Assembly: GCA_030699345.1 (NCBI GenBank)
Contig: JAUYMX010000152.1
Location: 1 to 19,599 of the forward strand
Direction of reading: 5' to 3'
Length of the DNA stretch: 19,599 nt
Origin: Methylococcaceae bacterium
GTDB lineage: Bacteria; Pseudomonadota; Gammaproteobacteria; Methylococcales; Methylomonadaceae
Both the position numbers and the translations under genes were made by a program. Below the pieces are notes generated by a model. That model worked only from the letters and a program-made list of their open reading frames with translations. It searched no databases and was not told where the DNA came from. Position 1 is the stretch's first letter. Each line of letters opens with the position of its first letter. Positions 1 to 6,284 of this stretch are shown here, in pieces.

Positions 1-7
1 CAGTGTC

Positions 8-109
8 TTAGCTGGCATCAGAAGCGAGACAGAAGGCTTAATCTACGTGACAAGGTTGAACCTTAAGGGTGGGCTCAAGCTCATTCTGTCTCAGTGCCAC
101 AGCAGCTAA
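8..109. repeat. Large imperfect inverted repeat downstream of vapC
   Basis: Seen directly: a perfect 9-bp pair GAGACAGAA (26-34) and TTCTGTCTC (84-92) lies inside outer matches TTAGCT (8-13) / AGCTAA (104-109) and GGCA / TGCC. The whole is a roughly 100-bp imperfect palindrome. I see no gene in 1-271; the open frame on minus at 81-281 is a read-through of this and the next repeat. It could be a fold-back mobile element or a transcript-end structure. Confidence 0.4.
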
Positions 110-129
110 CCATGGCGGGATTAAAGATA

Positions 130-218
130 CAAGGGTGGGCAAATGCTTTTCGTGCCCACGCGGAATAAAGCGATTGAGCTAAACGGTGGGCAAGCAAAAA
201 GCCGCTTGCACACCCTAC
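130..218. repeat. REP-type palindromic pair, GTGGGCA family
   Basis: Two facing copies of a short palindrome: GGTGGGCA...TGCCCAC near 134-158 and, on the minus strand, a copy that starts GTAG at 218 and reads GGTGTGCAAGC. The same element in the opposite orientation lies at 12419-12503 (shared core TGCTTTTCGTGCCCACGCGG). The left copy has lost its GTAG start. Confidence 0.6.
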
Positions 219-271
219 ATCTGAGTCGCTCACGGCATTAAAATGCCAGCACCATGAGCAAACGAAGCAAC

Positions 272-670
272 TCACACCCAATTCTCAAACCGTAGCCCCT
301 CAACTCGCTCAAACTCCCTGAGATTATTGGTCACCAAAACCAAGCCTTCACTTCTAGCATGACCGGCAATATGTAAATCATTAACGCCGATTGTTTTGCC
401 CTGTTTTTCCAGGTTGGCACGAATATCACCATAATGAGCCGCTGCTTTAGATGTGTAGTCCAATACGTCCAGACGTGAGACAAAATCCTCGACTTGACGC
501 AGATTGTGTTCAGGTTGGGTGCTTTTTTCTACGCCATGCAGCAATTCAGCCAGAGTAATGCTGGAAATACATAGCTGCCCGACATGTTTGTTAAATGTGG
601 CTAACGCTTCAATCGGGCGGCGCTTAATAACGTAAATGACAATATTGGTATCAAGCATGTATTTCAGCAT
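272..670 (-). CDS. vapC: VapC-type PIN-domain ribonuclease toxin
   Basis: PIN-domain endoribonuclease, the toxin of a type II toxin-antitoxin pair. VapC toxins cleave specific RNAs (often initiator tRNA or rRNA) using Mg2+ held by a cluster of acidic residues. The 132 residues match the usual VapC length. Expected acidic residues are visible: D7 in LDTN, E42 in LAELL, D98 in GVNDLHIA, and a C-terminal TNNLREFE block (114-121) that closes the PIN fold. The start codon overlaps the stop of the upstream antitoxin gene by one base (TAATG), so the two are translationally coupled. The arrangement is antitoxin first, toxin second, as is normal for vapBC. All catalytic positions look intact, so an active toxin is likely; the target RNA cannot be read from sequence. 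Confidence 0.93.
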   Translation of the reverse strand: MLKYMLDTNIVIYVIKRRPIEALATFNKHVGQLCISSITLAELLHGVEKSTQPEHNLRQVEDFVSRLDVLDYTSKAAAHYGDIRANLEKQGKTIGVNDLHIAGHARSEGLVLVTNNLREFERVEGLRFENWV

Positions 671-903
671 TAAAAATCTTCCCGAATGGATTCTGTTTGA
701 TCTGCCCGTTCAGTAAGAAAGTCGTCGGTTACTTTTTCGTCAATCAAAAAGAAACTATCCCAGGTGTTTTCAACCGGACATAAAATCAGCTCCTCGCCAT
801 GTCTGCGAATGAACACTTTTTTAATATTCTCATTAAAACGAGCTTCAACCGGCAAGCGTACTGCTTGTGATTTATTGGTAATAAAAACTGAACCTTGCAA
901 CAT
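670..903 (-). CDS. vapB: VapB-type antitoxin (AbrB/MazE-like)
   Basis: Antitoxin that binds and inhibits the PIN toxin encoded directly downstream and probably represses its own operon. The 77-residue protein opens with an AbrB/SpoVT-like swapped-hairpin DNA-binding domain (residues 1-45: GSVFITNKSQAVRLP, then VFIRRHGEELILCP). It ends in an acidic, flexible tail that in this family wraps the toxin. Start chosen at 903 because an AGGAG ribosome-binding site lies just upstream with good spacing. The gene ends in TAATG, shared by one base with vapC. A dyad upstream (923-945) is a candidate operator. Family assignment is strong; antitoxin activity is inferred from the pairing. Confidence 0.9.
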   Translation of the reverse strand: MLQGSVFITNKSQAVRLPVEARFNENIKKVFIRRHGEELILCPVENTWDSFFLIDEKVTDDFLTERADQTESIREDF

Positions 904-922
904 GGGGGACTCCTTTGTACGG

Positions 923-945
923 TGTATATGGCTTGAGTATATACA
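923..945. promoter_or_regulatory. Candidate VapBC operator dyad
   Basis: TGTATAT (923-929) and ATATACA (939-945) form a perfect 7-bp inverted repeat with a 9-bp spacer, about 20 bp upstream of the vapB start. VapB-type antitoxins with an AbrB-like fold usually bind such dyads to autoregulate. No other function is visible. Confidence 0.5.
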
Positions 946-985
946 TGATGATTGTGGTCAACAAGCTTGAACGGCAGCCAGGCAG

Positions 986-1423
986 TTAAAACACGCGCAC
1001 CGCTCGCACCTTCAATTTGCTGTGTTTGTTGTAACGATCCTGATCACCTCTGGCAAAGCCTTGAATCCAGGCGCTGTTGACGTCCTGCTCCGTACTACTC
1101 CAATAATCGTCGTTGGCAAAACCGCCGACATGAGTTTTCTGTTCATACAGTAATTTTAATTCGGCGATGGTGGGCAAATGCCAGCCTGAGCCATAAGTGT
1201 CGGCTGCAGTTACAGCGTCACGCCAGATTAATGAGCCGGGCTGATCGGCAAGTTTGGCTTCCAATCCATGTTGCCCGGAGTTGTCGATAAAATAAACTTT
1301 TCCCCCTTGTGGACCAATGTCGCCAAGTTTAAAGGTTGTTGATTCTTCTGCATAAGCCGACGAGCTCATTGCCAAACCAAAAACCAACAAAATGCCTATG
1401 GCTGCATGTTTAAATAAAATCAT
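986..1423 (-). CDS. Secreted DUF1566 (Lcl C-terminal-like) domain protein
   Basis: A 145-residue exported protein of unknown role. Residues 1-25 form a clear signal peptide: charged start (MILFKH), hydrophobic core, and a likely cleavage site AYA before EEST. There is no lipobox cysteine, so it should be periplasmic or secreted. The mature part has the features of the DUF1566 fold: GPQGGKVYFID near residue 40, then GSGWHLPTIAELKLLY near 78-93, the DDYWSSTEQ block near 105-113 and a terminal KVRAVRVF strand. In this family the W-x-LPT and YWSST blocks are the hallmark. It stands alone between vapBC and a divergent secreted-protein gene, so the context gives no pathway. Confidence 0.8.
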   Translation of the reverse strand: MILFKHAAIGILLVFGLAMSSSAYAEESTTFKLGDIGPQGGKVYFIDNSGQHGLEAKLADQPGSLIWRDAVTAADTYGSGWHLPTIAELKLLYEQKTHVGGFANDDYWSSTEQDVNSAWIQGFARGDQDRYNKHSKLKVRAVRVF

Positions 1424-1591
1424 CGACGTAATCCTTCTGAAAAAATTAGTGAGTTAACAAAAGTGCTTCATTCGTTATATCAGAATATTTCTATGCCGCA
1501 ACATCTGTGCGTTACCGGACATACCCGGTTATCAATATCAGCCATAATTGATGCGTAATTTTAATTTACACAGATAATGAGGTGGCAAGTT

Positions 1592-2122
1592 ATGACGCTA
1601 TGTAAGATTTCAAAAATAACCGGGAAAGTTTTGATTGCCGCGGCGATTTTAAGCGCGACTCCGGCAATGGCAGACAAGCCGTCGTGGACTGGGGGCGGTG
1701 GTAAACATGACGGTAAGCAAGATAAACATCAGCAGAATGAACGGCATCAGGATCGAGATGAGCGGCATGAGCAACATGACAGCGATAGACCCAGTTCTAG
1801 CGGAGATAGTCATTTTATCGACCGGCACCGCGCTGTGATTCGTGACTATTATGCCGGTGAATATCAGTCTACCGGTCGTTGCCCGCCTGGCCTGGCCAAG
1901 AAACATAATGGTTGTATGCCTCCAGGCCAGGCAAAAAAATGGGCGATAGGACGTCCTTTGCCTAGAGATGTGGTTTTTTATGACTTGCCTCCGGCAGTGC
2001 TGGGTAATTTTGGGCCGCCGCCTCCAGGGTATCGATTTGTCCGCGTAGCATCAGATATTTTGATGATTACCAACGGCTCGGGTATGGTCGTCGATGCAAT
2101 AAACGATTTAGGCAGGTATTAA
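1592..2122 (+). CDS. Secreted CigR/RcnB-like protein
   Basis: An exported 176-residue protein resembling the RcnB/CigR family. RcnB is a periplasmic protein linked to nickel/cobalt homeostasis and CigR to virulence control in Salmonella; the function here is unproven. A signal peptide spans about residues 1-27, with cleavage after PAMA. Next comes a very polar stretch rich in His, Asp, Gln and Arg (about 30-75) that could bind metal. A two-fold internal motif PPGLAKK / PPGQAKK (about 95-115) flanks a Cys, and a C-terminal block with PPPPGYRFVRV follows. I chose the ATG at 1592 over the in-frame ATG at 1577 because AGGTGG (1580-1585) is a good ribosome-binding site for the former and lies inside the latter's coding frame. 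The nearby hydrogenase and metal-export genes make a metal role attractive but not shown. Confidence 0.75.
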   Translation: MTLCKISKITGKVLIAAAILSATPAMADKPSWTGGGGKHDGKQDKHQQNERHQDRDERHEQHDSDRPSSSGDSHFIDRHRAVIRDYYAGEYQSTGRCPPGLAKKHNGCMPPGQAKKWAIGRPLPRDVVFYDLPPAVLGNFGPPPPGYRFVRVASDILMITNGSGMVVDAINDLGRY

Positions 2123-2134
2123 TCCGGACGAAAT

Positions 2135-2157
2135 GCGGTTGCCGACACCACAACCGC
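2135..2157. terminator. Weak hairpin between convergent genes
   Basis: GCGGTTG (2135-2141) pairs with CAACCGC (2151-2157) across a 9-base loop, in the 43-base gap between the convergent plus-strand CigR-like gene and the minus-strand fetB. There is no clear T-run on either side, so an intrinsic terminator is only possible. Confidence 0.35.
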
Positions 2158-2165
2158 TTATCCAA

Positions 2166-2957
2166 TCAAGGCTTCTTAATCACATCATCCCGCAAAACAT
2201 CATAGGCGTTGAAGGCAATTGCCACACTGAGCTTTAGATTAATAATGCCGGCGATGGTGGTGCTGGTAAAGATGCAAATCATGATGGCGATTTGGTATTT
2301 AACGGCTAACCCAGGTTCACTACCTCCTAGAATTTGCCCGGTCATCATGCCCGGCAGTGAGACCAAACCCATGGTGGCCATGCCTGCAATGGTTGGGTTG
2401 ATGGCGGCTTTGATGGCTTCTCGAAAATACGGCCGCACCGCTTCCCAGCGGGTCGCGCCCAGCATCAAAAAAGTCGCGTATTCGTTTTCGTTTTTGCGCA
2501 CGGCTGAATAGAAACGTTCCAACGCGATGACATTGCCTTGTAGGCAGTTGCCAAGAATCATCCCCGCCAACGGCACGATATAACGGGCATCGTAATAATG
2601 CGTCGGCTGGATAACCAGAATGACCAGATAGGCTGTCGAAAACAAGATGCTGGAGGCAATCGCGGTAAAGGTGGCTAGCGCAAAATAACGTGCTTTTAAA
2701 CCGGCACGCCGCAAGATGCTTAAATCGGCAACTATCAGCATCACCAGTATCCATAAGCCATTCAGCCACGGATTATTAAGATCGAAGAGTGTTTTTAAGT
2801 AGATGCCGACCAGCGCTAACTGAATGGTCATGCGCAGAATGCTGATGCCAATATCCCGGCTTAAGCGCAGGCCAATCAGCCAGAGCAGTAACACCGGCAG
2901 CAGGCACAGGCCGTAAAGCAGCGCCATCTGCGGCAGTTGAATATCAAGTGTTGCCAT
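2166..2957 (-). CDS. fetB: FetB-type iron-export ABC permease
   Basis: Membrane component of an ABC exporter of the FetAB (YbbLM, UPF0014) type, which in E. coli lowers cytoplasmic iron and protects against oxidative stress. The 263 residues are close to the E. coli length (about 259). The sequence is dominated by hydrophobic helices (for example residues 8-25, 40-58, 65-80 and 93-115). It carries the conserved central block PLAGMILGNC (130-139), the cytoplasmic stretch LGATRWEAVRP (166-176), and LVSLPGMMTGQILGG (198-212), which is strongly conserved in UPF0014. The start overlaps the end of fetA by 14 bases, indicating translational coupling. It is the last gene of the minus-strand block that begins with the hyp genes. 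Confidence 0.88.
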   Translation of the reverse strand: MATLDIQLPQMALLYGLCLLPVLLLWLIGLRLSRDIGISILRMTIQLALVGIYLKTLFDLNNPWLNGLWILVMLIVADLSILRRAGLKARYFALATFTAIASSILFSTAYLVILVIQPTHYYDARYIVPLAGMILGNCLQGNVIALERFYSAVRKNENEYATFLMLGATRWEAVRPYFREAIKAAINPTIAGMATMGLVSLPGMMTGQILGGSEPGLAVKYQIAIMICIFTSTTIAGIINLKLSVAIAFNAYDVLRDDVIKKP

Positions 2958-3606
2958 GGCGCTTTACCTCAATCAATCGACCTGCTTCCAGTTCAAAAAT
3001 AATATTGCAGAGTTCCAGCCATTCGGGATCGTGAGCGACTGACAGCACAGTCAAAGCCGGATCAGAAAACACCTCGAACACGGCTTGTTTGCTTTCCGCA
3101 TCCAAGGCGCTGGTGACTTCATCCAGCAAATATAAGGTCTTACCCAATAACAAGCCGCGAGCCAAAGCAATGCGCTGTTTTTCACCGCCGGAAATACGGC
3201 TGCTTTGTTGTTTTAAAATGTCGGCAGGCAGTTTCAGGCGTTGCAATACTTCAATCAGCTGGGCTTCTGTGGGTTGATGACCGCGATGGGCTTTAAACTG
3301 AAAAGGCAAGAGCAGGGCATCGCGCACGTTGTCCGCACCCAACATCGGCTCTTGTCCAATGTAAGCGGCGCAGCTTCTAATCGTTTGAACGGAAGCGGGC
3401 GTTAGCAGGATTTGCTGAAAATATACCGTGCCTCGTTTTATCGGCAGCAGACCCAACAAGGTTTTAAGCACGCTACTTTTACCCGAGCCGGATTTGCCAC
3501 ACAACACCGCTTTTTCGCCTGAAGAAAGACTAAAGCTGATGTCCGATAAAATCGTTTTTTCGTGGGCGGAAACCGATACGTGATCGAATTGAATGATTGG
3601 CGGCAT
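2944..3606 (-). CDS. fetA: FetA-type ABC transporter ATP-binding protein
   Basis: ATPase that energises the FetB permease encoded directly downstream (14-base overlap). All ABC motifs are present: Walker A GKSGSGKS (residues 37-44), signature SGGEKQRIALARG, Walker B LYLLDEVTSALD and the switch His in VAHDPEW. I start the protein at the ATG at 3606 (MPPIIQFDHV), giving about 220 residues. The open frame continues upstream to 3666, but those 20 residues (including MVRQAHHERN) are a translation of a dispersed palindromic repeat, not protein. The ribosome-binding site is weak, and the 51-bp palindrome directly upstream may influence expression. Substrate is presumed iron by family. Confidence 0.87.
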   Translation of the reverse strand: MPPIIQFDHVSVSAHEKTILSDISFSLSSGEKAVLCGKSGSGKSSVLKTLLGLLPIKRGTVYFQQILLTPASVQTIRSCAAYIGQEPMLGADNVRDALLLPFQFKAHRGHQPTEAQLIEVLQRLKLPADILKQQSSRISGGEKQRIALARGLLLGKTLYLLDEVTSALDAESKQAVFEVFSDPALTVLSVAHDPEWLELCNIIFELEAGRLIEVKRHGNT

Positions 3607-3615
3607 GATAGTAAC

Positions 3616-3666
3616 TTGTTGATTCCGTTCGTGGTGAGCTTGTCGAACCATGGATGGAATCAACAA
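3616..3666. repeat. 51-bp nested palindrome between hypE and fetA
   Basis: Outer arms TTGTTGATTCC (3616-3626) and GGAATCAACAA (3656-3666) are a perfect 11-bp inverted repeat. Inside are GTTCG (3627-3631) and CGAAC (3644-3648), part of a widely dispersed repeat whose other strand reads as MVRQAHHERN. The hypE stop codon (3660-3662) lies within the outer arm. Related pieces occur inside hypF (6551-6635) and at 19088-19101. It may form an intercistronic RNA hairpin that stabilises or separates the hyp and fet messages. Confidence 0.7.
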
Positions 3667-4706
3667 ATTCTCGGCAATTGTTCGCCGCTCAATAAATCCA
3701 GTACGCGACTGATACCCATGGCGGTTTGCAGCGTGACCATGCCTTGGGCATGGGTTGATTTTACTTGGCCTATTTGGATTGCCTGCTCACCAAGCGGGTG
3801 CCGACGCAAGATAGCTAAGCATTGAGCGGTTTGACTTTCGGGCACGAACAACACAAATGCGCCTTCGTTAGCGATATAAAGCGGGTCAAAACCTAAAATT
3901 TCGCAAGCGCTGTTAACGTCTTGATGAATGGGTAACGCTGATTCAGTCACTTCAATATGATGCCGCGATGTGGTGGCAAGTTCTATCAGCCCGGAAGCGA
4001 GACCGCCGCGGGTTAAGTCGCGCATGCAATGTATTTCAACGCCAGCCTGAATTAACTCCTGAACGATGCCGGACAGATTGGCGCAATCGCTTTCGATATG
4101 GTGCTCAAATTTTAAGCCTTCGCGTTCCAGCATCACTGCAATGCCGTGTCTGGCCAGGTCGCTGTTTAAGATGATGCTGTCGCCGACTTGAATGTTGCCG
4201 GGCTTAACATCGACGTTGTCGGTAATAATGCCGATGCCTGCGGTGTTGATAAATACGCCGTCGCCTTTGCCGTTATCGACCACTTTGGTGTCGCCGGTCA
4301 CAATCAATACGCCTGCTTGGGCGGCGGTTTGCTGCATGGATTCTACGATGCGCTTAAGTTCAGCTATTGGAAAACCTTCTTCAATAATCAGCGAGCAGGT
4401 CAGGTATAACGGCTTGGCGCCGCTCATCGCCAGATCATTCAAGGTACCGCAGACCGCCAGTTTGCCGATGTCGCCGCCGGGAAAAAACAGCGGTTTGACC
4501 ACATAAGAATCGGTGGTGAGGGCAATCTTAGAGCCATTGATATTGACGACGGCGCTGTCGTGCTTTTGGTTAAGTATTGGATTGTTAAAAACCGGCTGGA
4601 TGATGCTATCAAGTAATTGCTGCATCAAGCGGCCGCCACCGCCGTGGGCCATGACGATTTGTTCGTATTGCAGCGGCAGTGGACAATTAAGTTCTAAATC
4701 AGACAT
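3660..4706 (-). CDS. hypE: Hydrogenase maturation protein HypE
   Basis: HypE receives a carbamoyl group from HypF on its C-terminal cysteine and dehydrates it with ATP to a thiocyanate, the source of the cyanide ligands of the NiFe site. Length 348 is normal. Visible features are the AHGGGGRLMQQLL start of the PurM-like ATP-binding domain (20-32), the VTGDTKVVDNGKGDGVFINT block in mid-protein, DLTRGGLASGL, and the diagnostic last four residues PRIC, whose Cys is the carbamoylation site. The gene overlaps the end of hypD by 8 bases, so the two are coupled. All key residues are intact. Confidence 0.97.
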   Translation of the reverse strand: MSDLELNCPLPLQYEQIVMAHGGGGRLMQQLLDSIIQPVFNNPILNQKHDSAVVNINGSKIALTTDSYVVKPLFFPGGDIGKLAVCGTLNDLAMSGAKPLYLTCSLIIEEGFPIAELKRIVESMQQTAAQAGVLIVTGDTKVVDNGKGDGVFINTAGIGIITDNVDVKPGNIQVGDSIILNSDLARHGIAVMLEREGLKFEHHIESDCANLSGIVQELIQAGVEIHCMRDLTRGGLASGLIELATTSRHHIEVTESALPIHQDVNSACEILGFDPLYIANEGAFVLFVPESQTAQCLAILRRHPLGEQAIQIGQVKSTHAQGMVTLQTAMGISRVLDLLSGEQLPRIC

Positions 4707-5793
4707 TTTGATAACGACGGTAGCGAAAATAAGCAGCGCAAGCGCCTTCGGAAGACACCATGGTGGCGCCGAGCGGATGCTCGGGAGTGCAGCGGCTGCC
4801 GAATTCTGGGCATTGCGCGGGTTTGATTAAGCCTTGCAGCACTTGGCCGCTGCGGCACTCGGCCGGTTCCTGAGTATTAATATTAGCGACCGAAAACCGC
4901 TGTTCGGCATTCCAGTCGTTGTATTCGGCGGTTAGCGCTAAACCGCTGGCGGCAATGTTGCCTAGCCCGCGCCAGGGTCTGTCGACGATGTCGAATACGG
5001 TCTGCATCAACTGTTGCGCGGGCAGGTTGCCTTGCTCTTTCACCACGCGGCGGTATTCGTTTTCAACTTCAAATCGGCCTTCTTCCAGTTGCTTAATACA
5101 CAGATAAATTCCCTGCAAAATATCGACCGGCTCAAAACCGGTGATGACGATGGGCATCTTAAATTGCGCGGCAAGCGGTAAATATTCGTGATAGCCCATA
5201 ATCGAACAGACATGACCCGCACCCAAGAATCCTTGCACTTGGTTATTGGGCGAATTCAGCAACGCTTCCATTACCGGCGGCACGCGCACATGGCACACCA
5301 GCAGCGAGAAATTTTTTAAAGCTAACTGCTTGGCTTGATACGCTAACAAAGCCGTCGCTGGCGCAGTAGTTTCAAAACCTACGCCAAAAAACACCACCTG
5401 TTTATCCGGATGTTGTTGGGCAATGGTCAATGATTCCATTGGCGAGTAAACGATGCGAATATCCGCACCTTGCGCCTTTAAGCCTAGTAAGTCGTGATGC
5501 GAGCCCGGCACCCGCAACATATCGCCAAACGAGCAGAAGATAACCTCCGGCAATTGGGTAATTGCCAGTGCTTTGTCGATATATTCCAGAGGCGTCACGC
5601 ACACTGGACAACCGGGGCCGTGGATCAAGTTGATGGCCTCCGGTAATAACTGATCGATGCCGTATTTGATGATGCTATGGGTTTGCCCGCCACACACTTC
5701 CATAATGTTCCACGGTTGTGTGGTGATTGACGCAATCGCCGCCACCAGTTTTTTGGCGGTTGCAGGGTCGCGGTATTCATCGAGATACTTCAT
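4699..5793 (-). CDS. hypD: Hydrogenase maturation protein HypD
   Basis: Iron-sulfur scaffold that, with HypC, assembles the Fe(CN)2CO unit of [NiFe]-hydrogenase. Start set at 5793 (MKYLDEYRDP), which gives 364 residues, fits the family start and has AGGA about 9 bases upstream; the upstream open frame of 17 residues is not conserved-looking. Conserved cysteines: C34 in MEVCGGQTHS, C62 and C65 in GPGCPVCVTP. Further Cys are in the C-terminal [4Fe-4S] region (ECRSGQV, AQCPEFGSRCTPEHPLG, EGACAAYFRYRR). It is separated from hypC by 254 bases of repeats, unusual for a normally tight hypCD pair, and overlaps hypE by 8 bases. Confidence 0.97.
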   Translation of the reverse strand: MKYLDEYRDPATAKKLVAAIASITTQPWNIMEVCGGQTHSIIKYGIDQLLPEAINLIHGPGCPVCVTPLEYIDKALAITQLPEVIFCSFGDMLRVPGSHHDLLGLKAQGADIRIVYSPMESLTIAQQHPDKQVVFFGVGFETTAPATALLAYQAKQLALKNFSLLVCHVRVPPVMEALLNSPNNQVQGFLGAGHVCSIMGYHEYLPLAAQFKMPIVITGFEPVDILQGIYLCIKQLEEGRFEVENEYRRVVKEQGNLPAQQLMQTVFDIVDRPWRGLGNIAASGLALTAEYNDWNAEQRFSVANINTQEPAECRSGQVLQGLIKPAQCPEFGSRCTPEHPLGATMVSSEGACAAYFRYRRYQNV

Positions 5794-5850
5794 GAAGGAA
5801 ATTCCTGTCCGGCATACTTTATATGCTGCTTGCGTAAAAGCCATAATCTT

Positions 5851-5920
5851 GTAGGTGCGAATTTATTCGCACAAATCGCTAGCCATCTCTTAGACAAAGT
5901 GCGAATAAATTCGCACCTAC
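5851..5920. repeat. REP pair (GTAGGTGCGAAT family) in the hypD-hypC gap
   Basis: GTAG followed by the palindrome GTGCGAATTTATTCGCAC begins at 5851. An identical copy in reverse orientation ends at 5920. Between them are 26-30 non-palindromic bases. A GTAG tetranucleotide followed by a palindrome, arranged as a convergent pair, is the form of REP/BIME elements mobilised by RAYT (Y1 tyrosine) transposases. A diverged copy lies at 16006-16068. Confidence 0.8.
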
Positions 5921-5942
5921 TCCTTACAATGTAACGCGGAAG

Positions 5943-6010
5943 GGGAACGCCGAGCCCCAGCTCGACCCATTGCTCAGTGCGCTCTTGTCGGGCTGTGGCT
6001 CGGCATTCCC
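5943..6010. repeat. Long-armed inverted repeat in the hypD-hypC gap
   Basis: A 24-base arm beginning GGGAACGCCGAGCC (5943-5966) matches the reverse complement of 5987-6010 (ending GGCTCGGCATTCCC) with three mismatches, around a 20-base loop. It is distinct from the adjacent GTAG-type pair. An 82-codon open frame on minus (5790-6038) spans both repeats and is not a gene. Confidence 0.7.
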
Positions 6011-6047
6011 GGATCAGGCTATCTTTCAAAGTTTCCACGCTAAATAA

Positions 6048-6281
6048 TTAAAATGCATTTAATTCCTTAAACGCTTGTAAGGTCGCAGTGGCTTCTTCTT
6101 CATCCAAAAGTGAGATGGCAAAACCGGCATGGACTATCACGTAGTCGTTGATGGCTGCTTCCGGCACATAAGCCAGGCTGATTTCTTTGGTGATACCTGA
6201 AAAATCGATTTGGCCTTTACGCGCCAACGGATCGGCGTCATTGGAAAGGCTGATAATTCGACCGGGAACGGCTAAGCACAT
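6048..6281 (-). CDS. hypC: Hydrogenase maturation chaperone HypC
   Basis: Small chaperone that binds HypD during Fe(CN)2CO assembly and then the hydrogenase large-subunit precursor. The 77 residues fit the family. It starts with the invariant MCLAVPGRI (the Cys2 after Met removal is essential) and carries the conserved His51 in VIVHAGFAI. hypC begins 3 bases after the end of hypF, so the two are tightly coupled. Only one HypC/HypF/HypD/HypE set is present, so it should serve the HoxH large subunit encoded across the divergent promoter. Confidence 0.97.
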   Translation of the reverse strand: MCLAVPGRIISLSNDADPLARKGQIDFSGITKEISLAYVPEAAINDYVIVHAGFAISLLDEEEATATLQAFKELNAF

Positions 6282-6284
6282 AAG

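Noticed and set aside
81..281. 66-codon minus-strand open frame at the left edge
   Set aside because: It is a read-through of palindromic repeats and has no family resemblance.
1577..1591. Upstream ATG for the CigR/RcnB-like gene
   Set aside because: It would place the best ribosome-binding site (AGGTGG) inside the coding frame; the ATG at 1592 gives a cleaner signal peptide.
3607..3666. Extended N-terminus of FetA (MLIPSMVRQAHHERN)
   Set aside because: These codons are a dispersed palindromic repeat; conserved ABC sequence starts at MPPIIQFDHV.
5790..6038. 82-codon minus-strand open frame between hypC and hypD
   Set aside because: Almost all of it is two inverted-repeat elements; the end overlaps the hypD start region.
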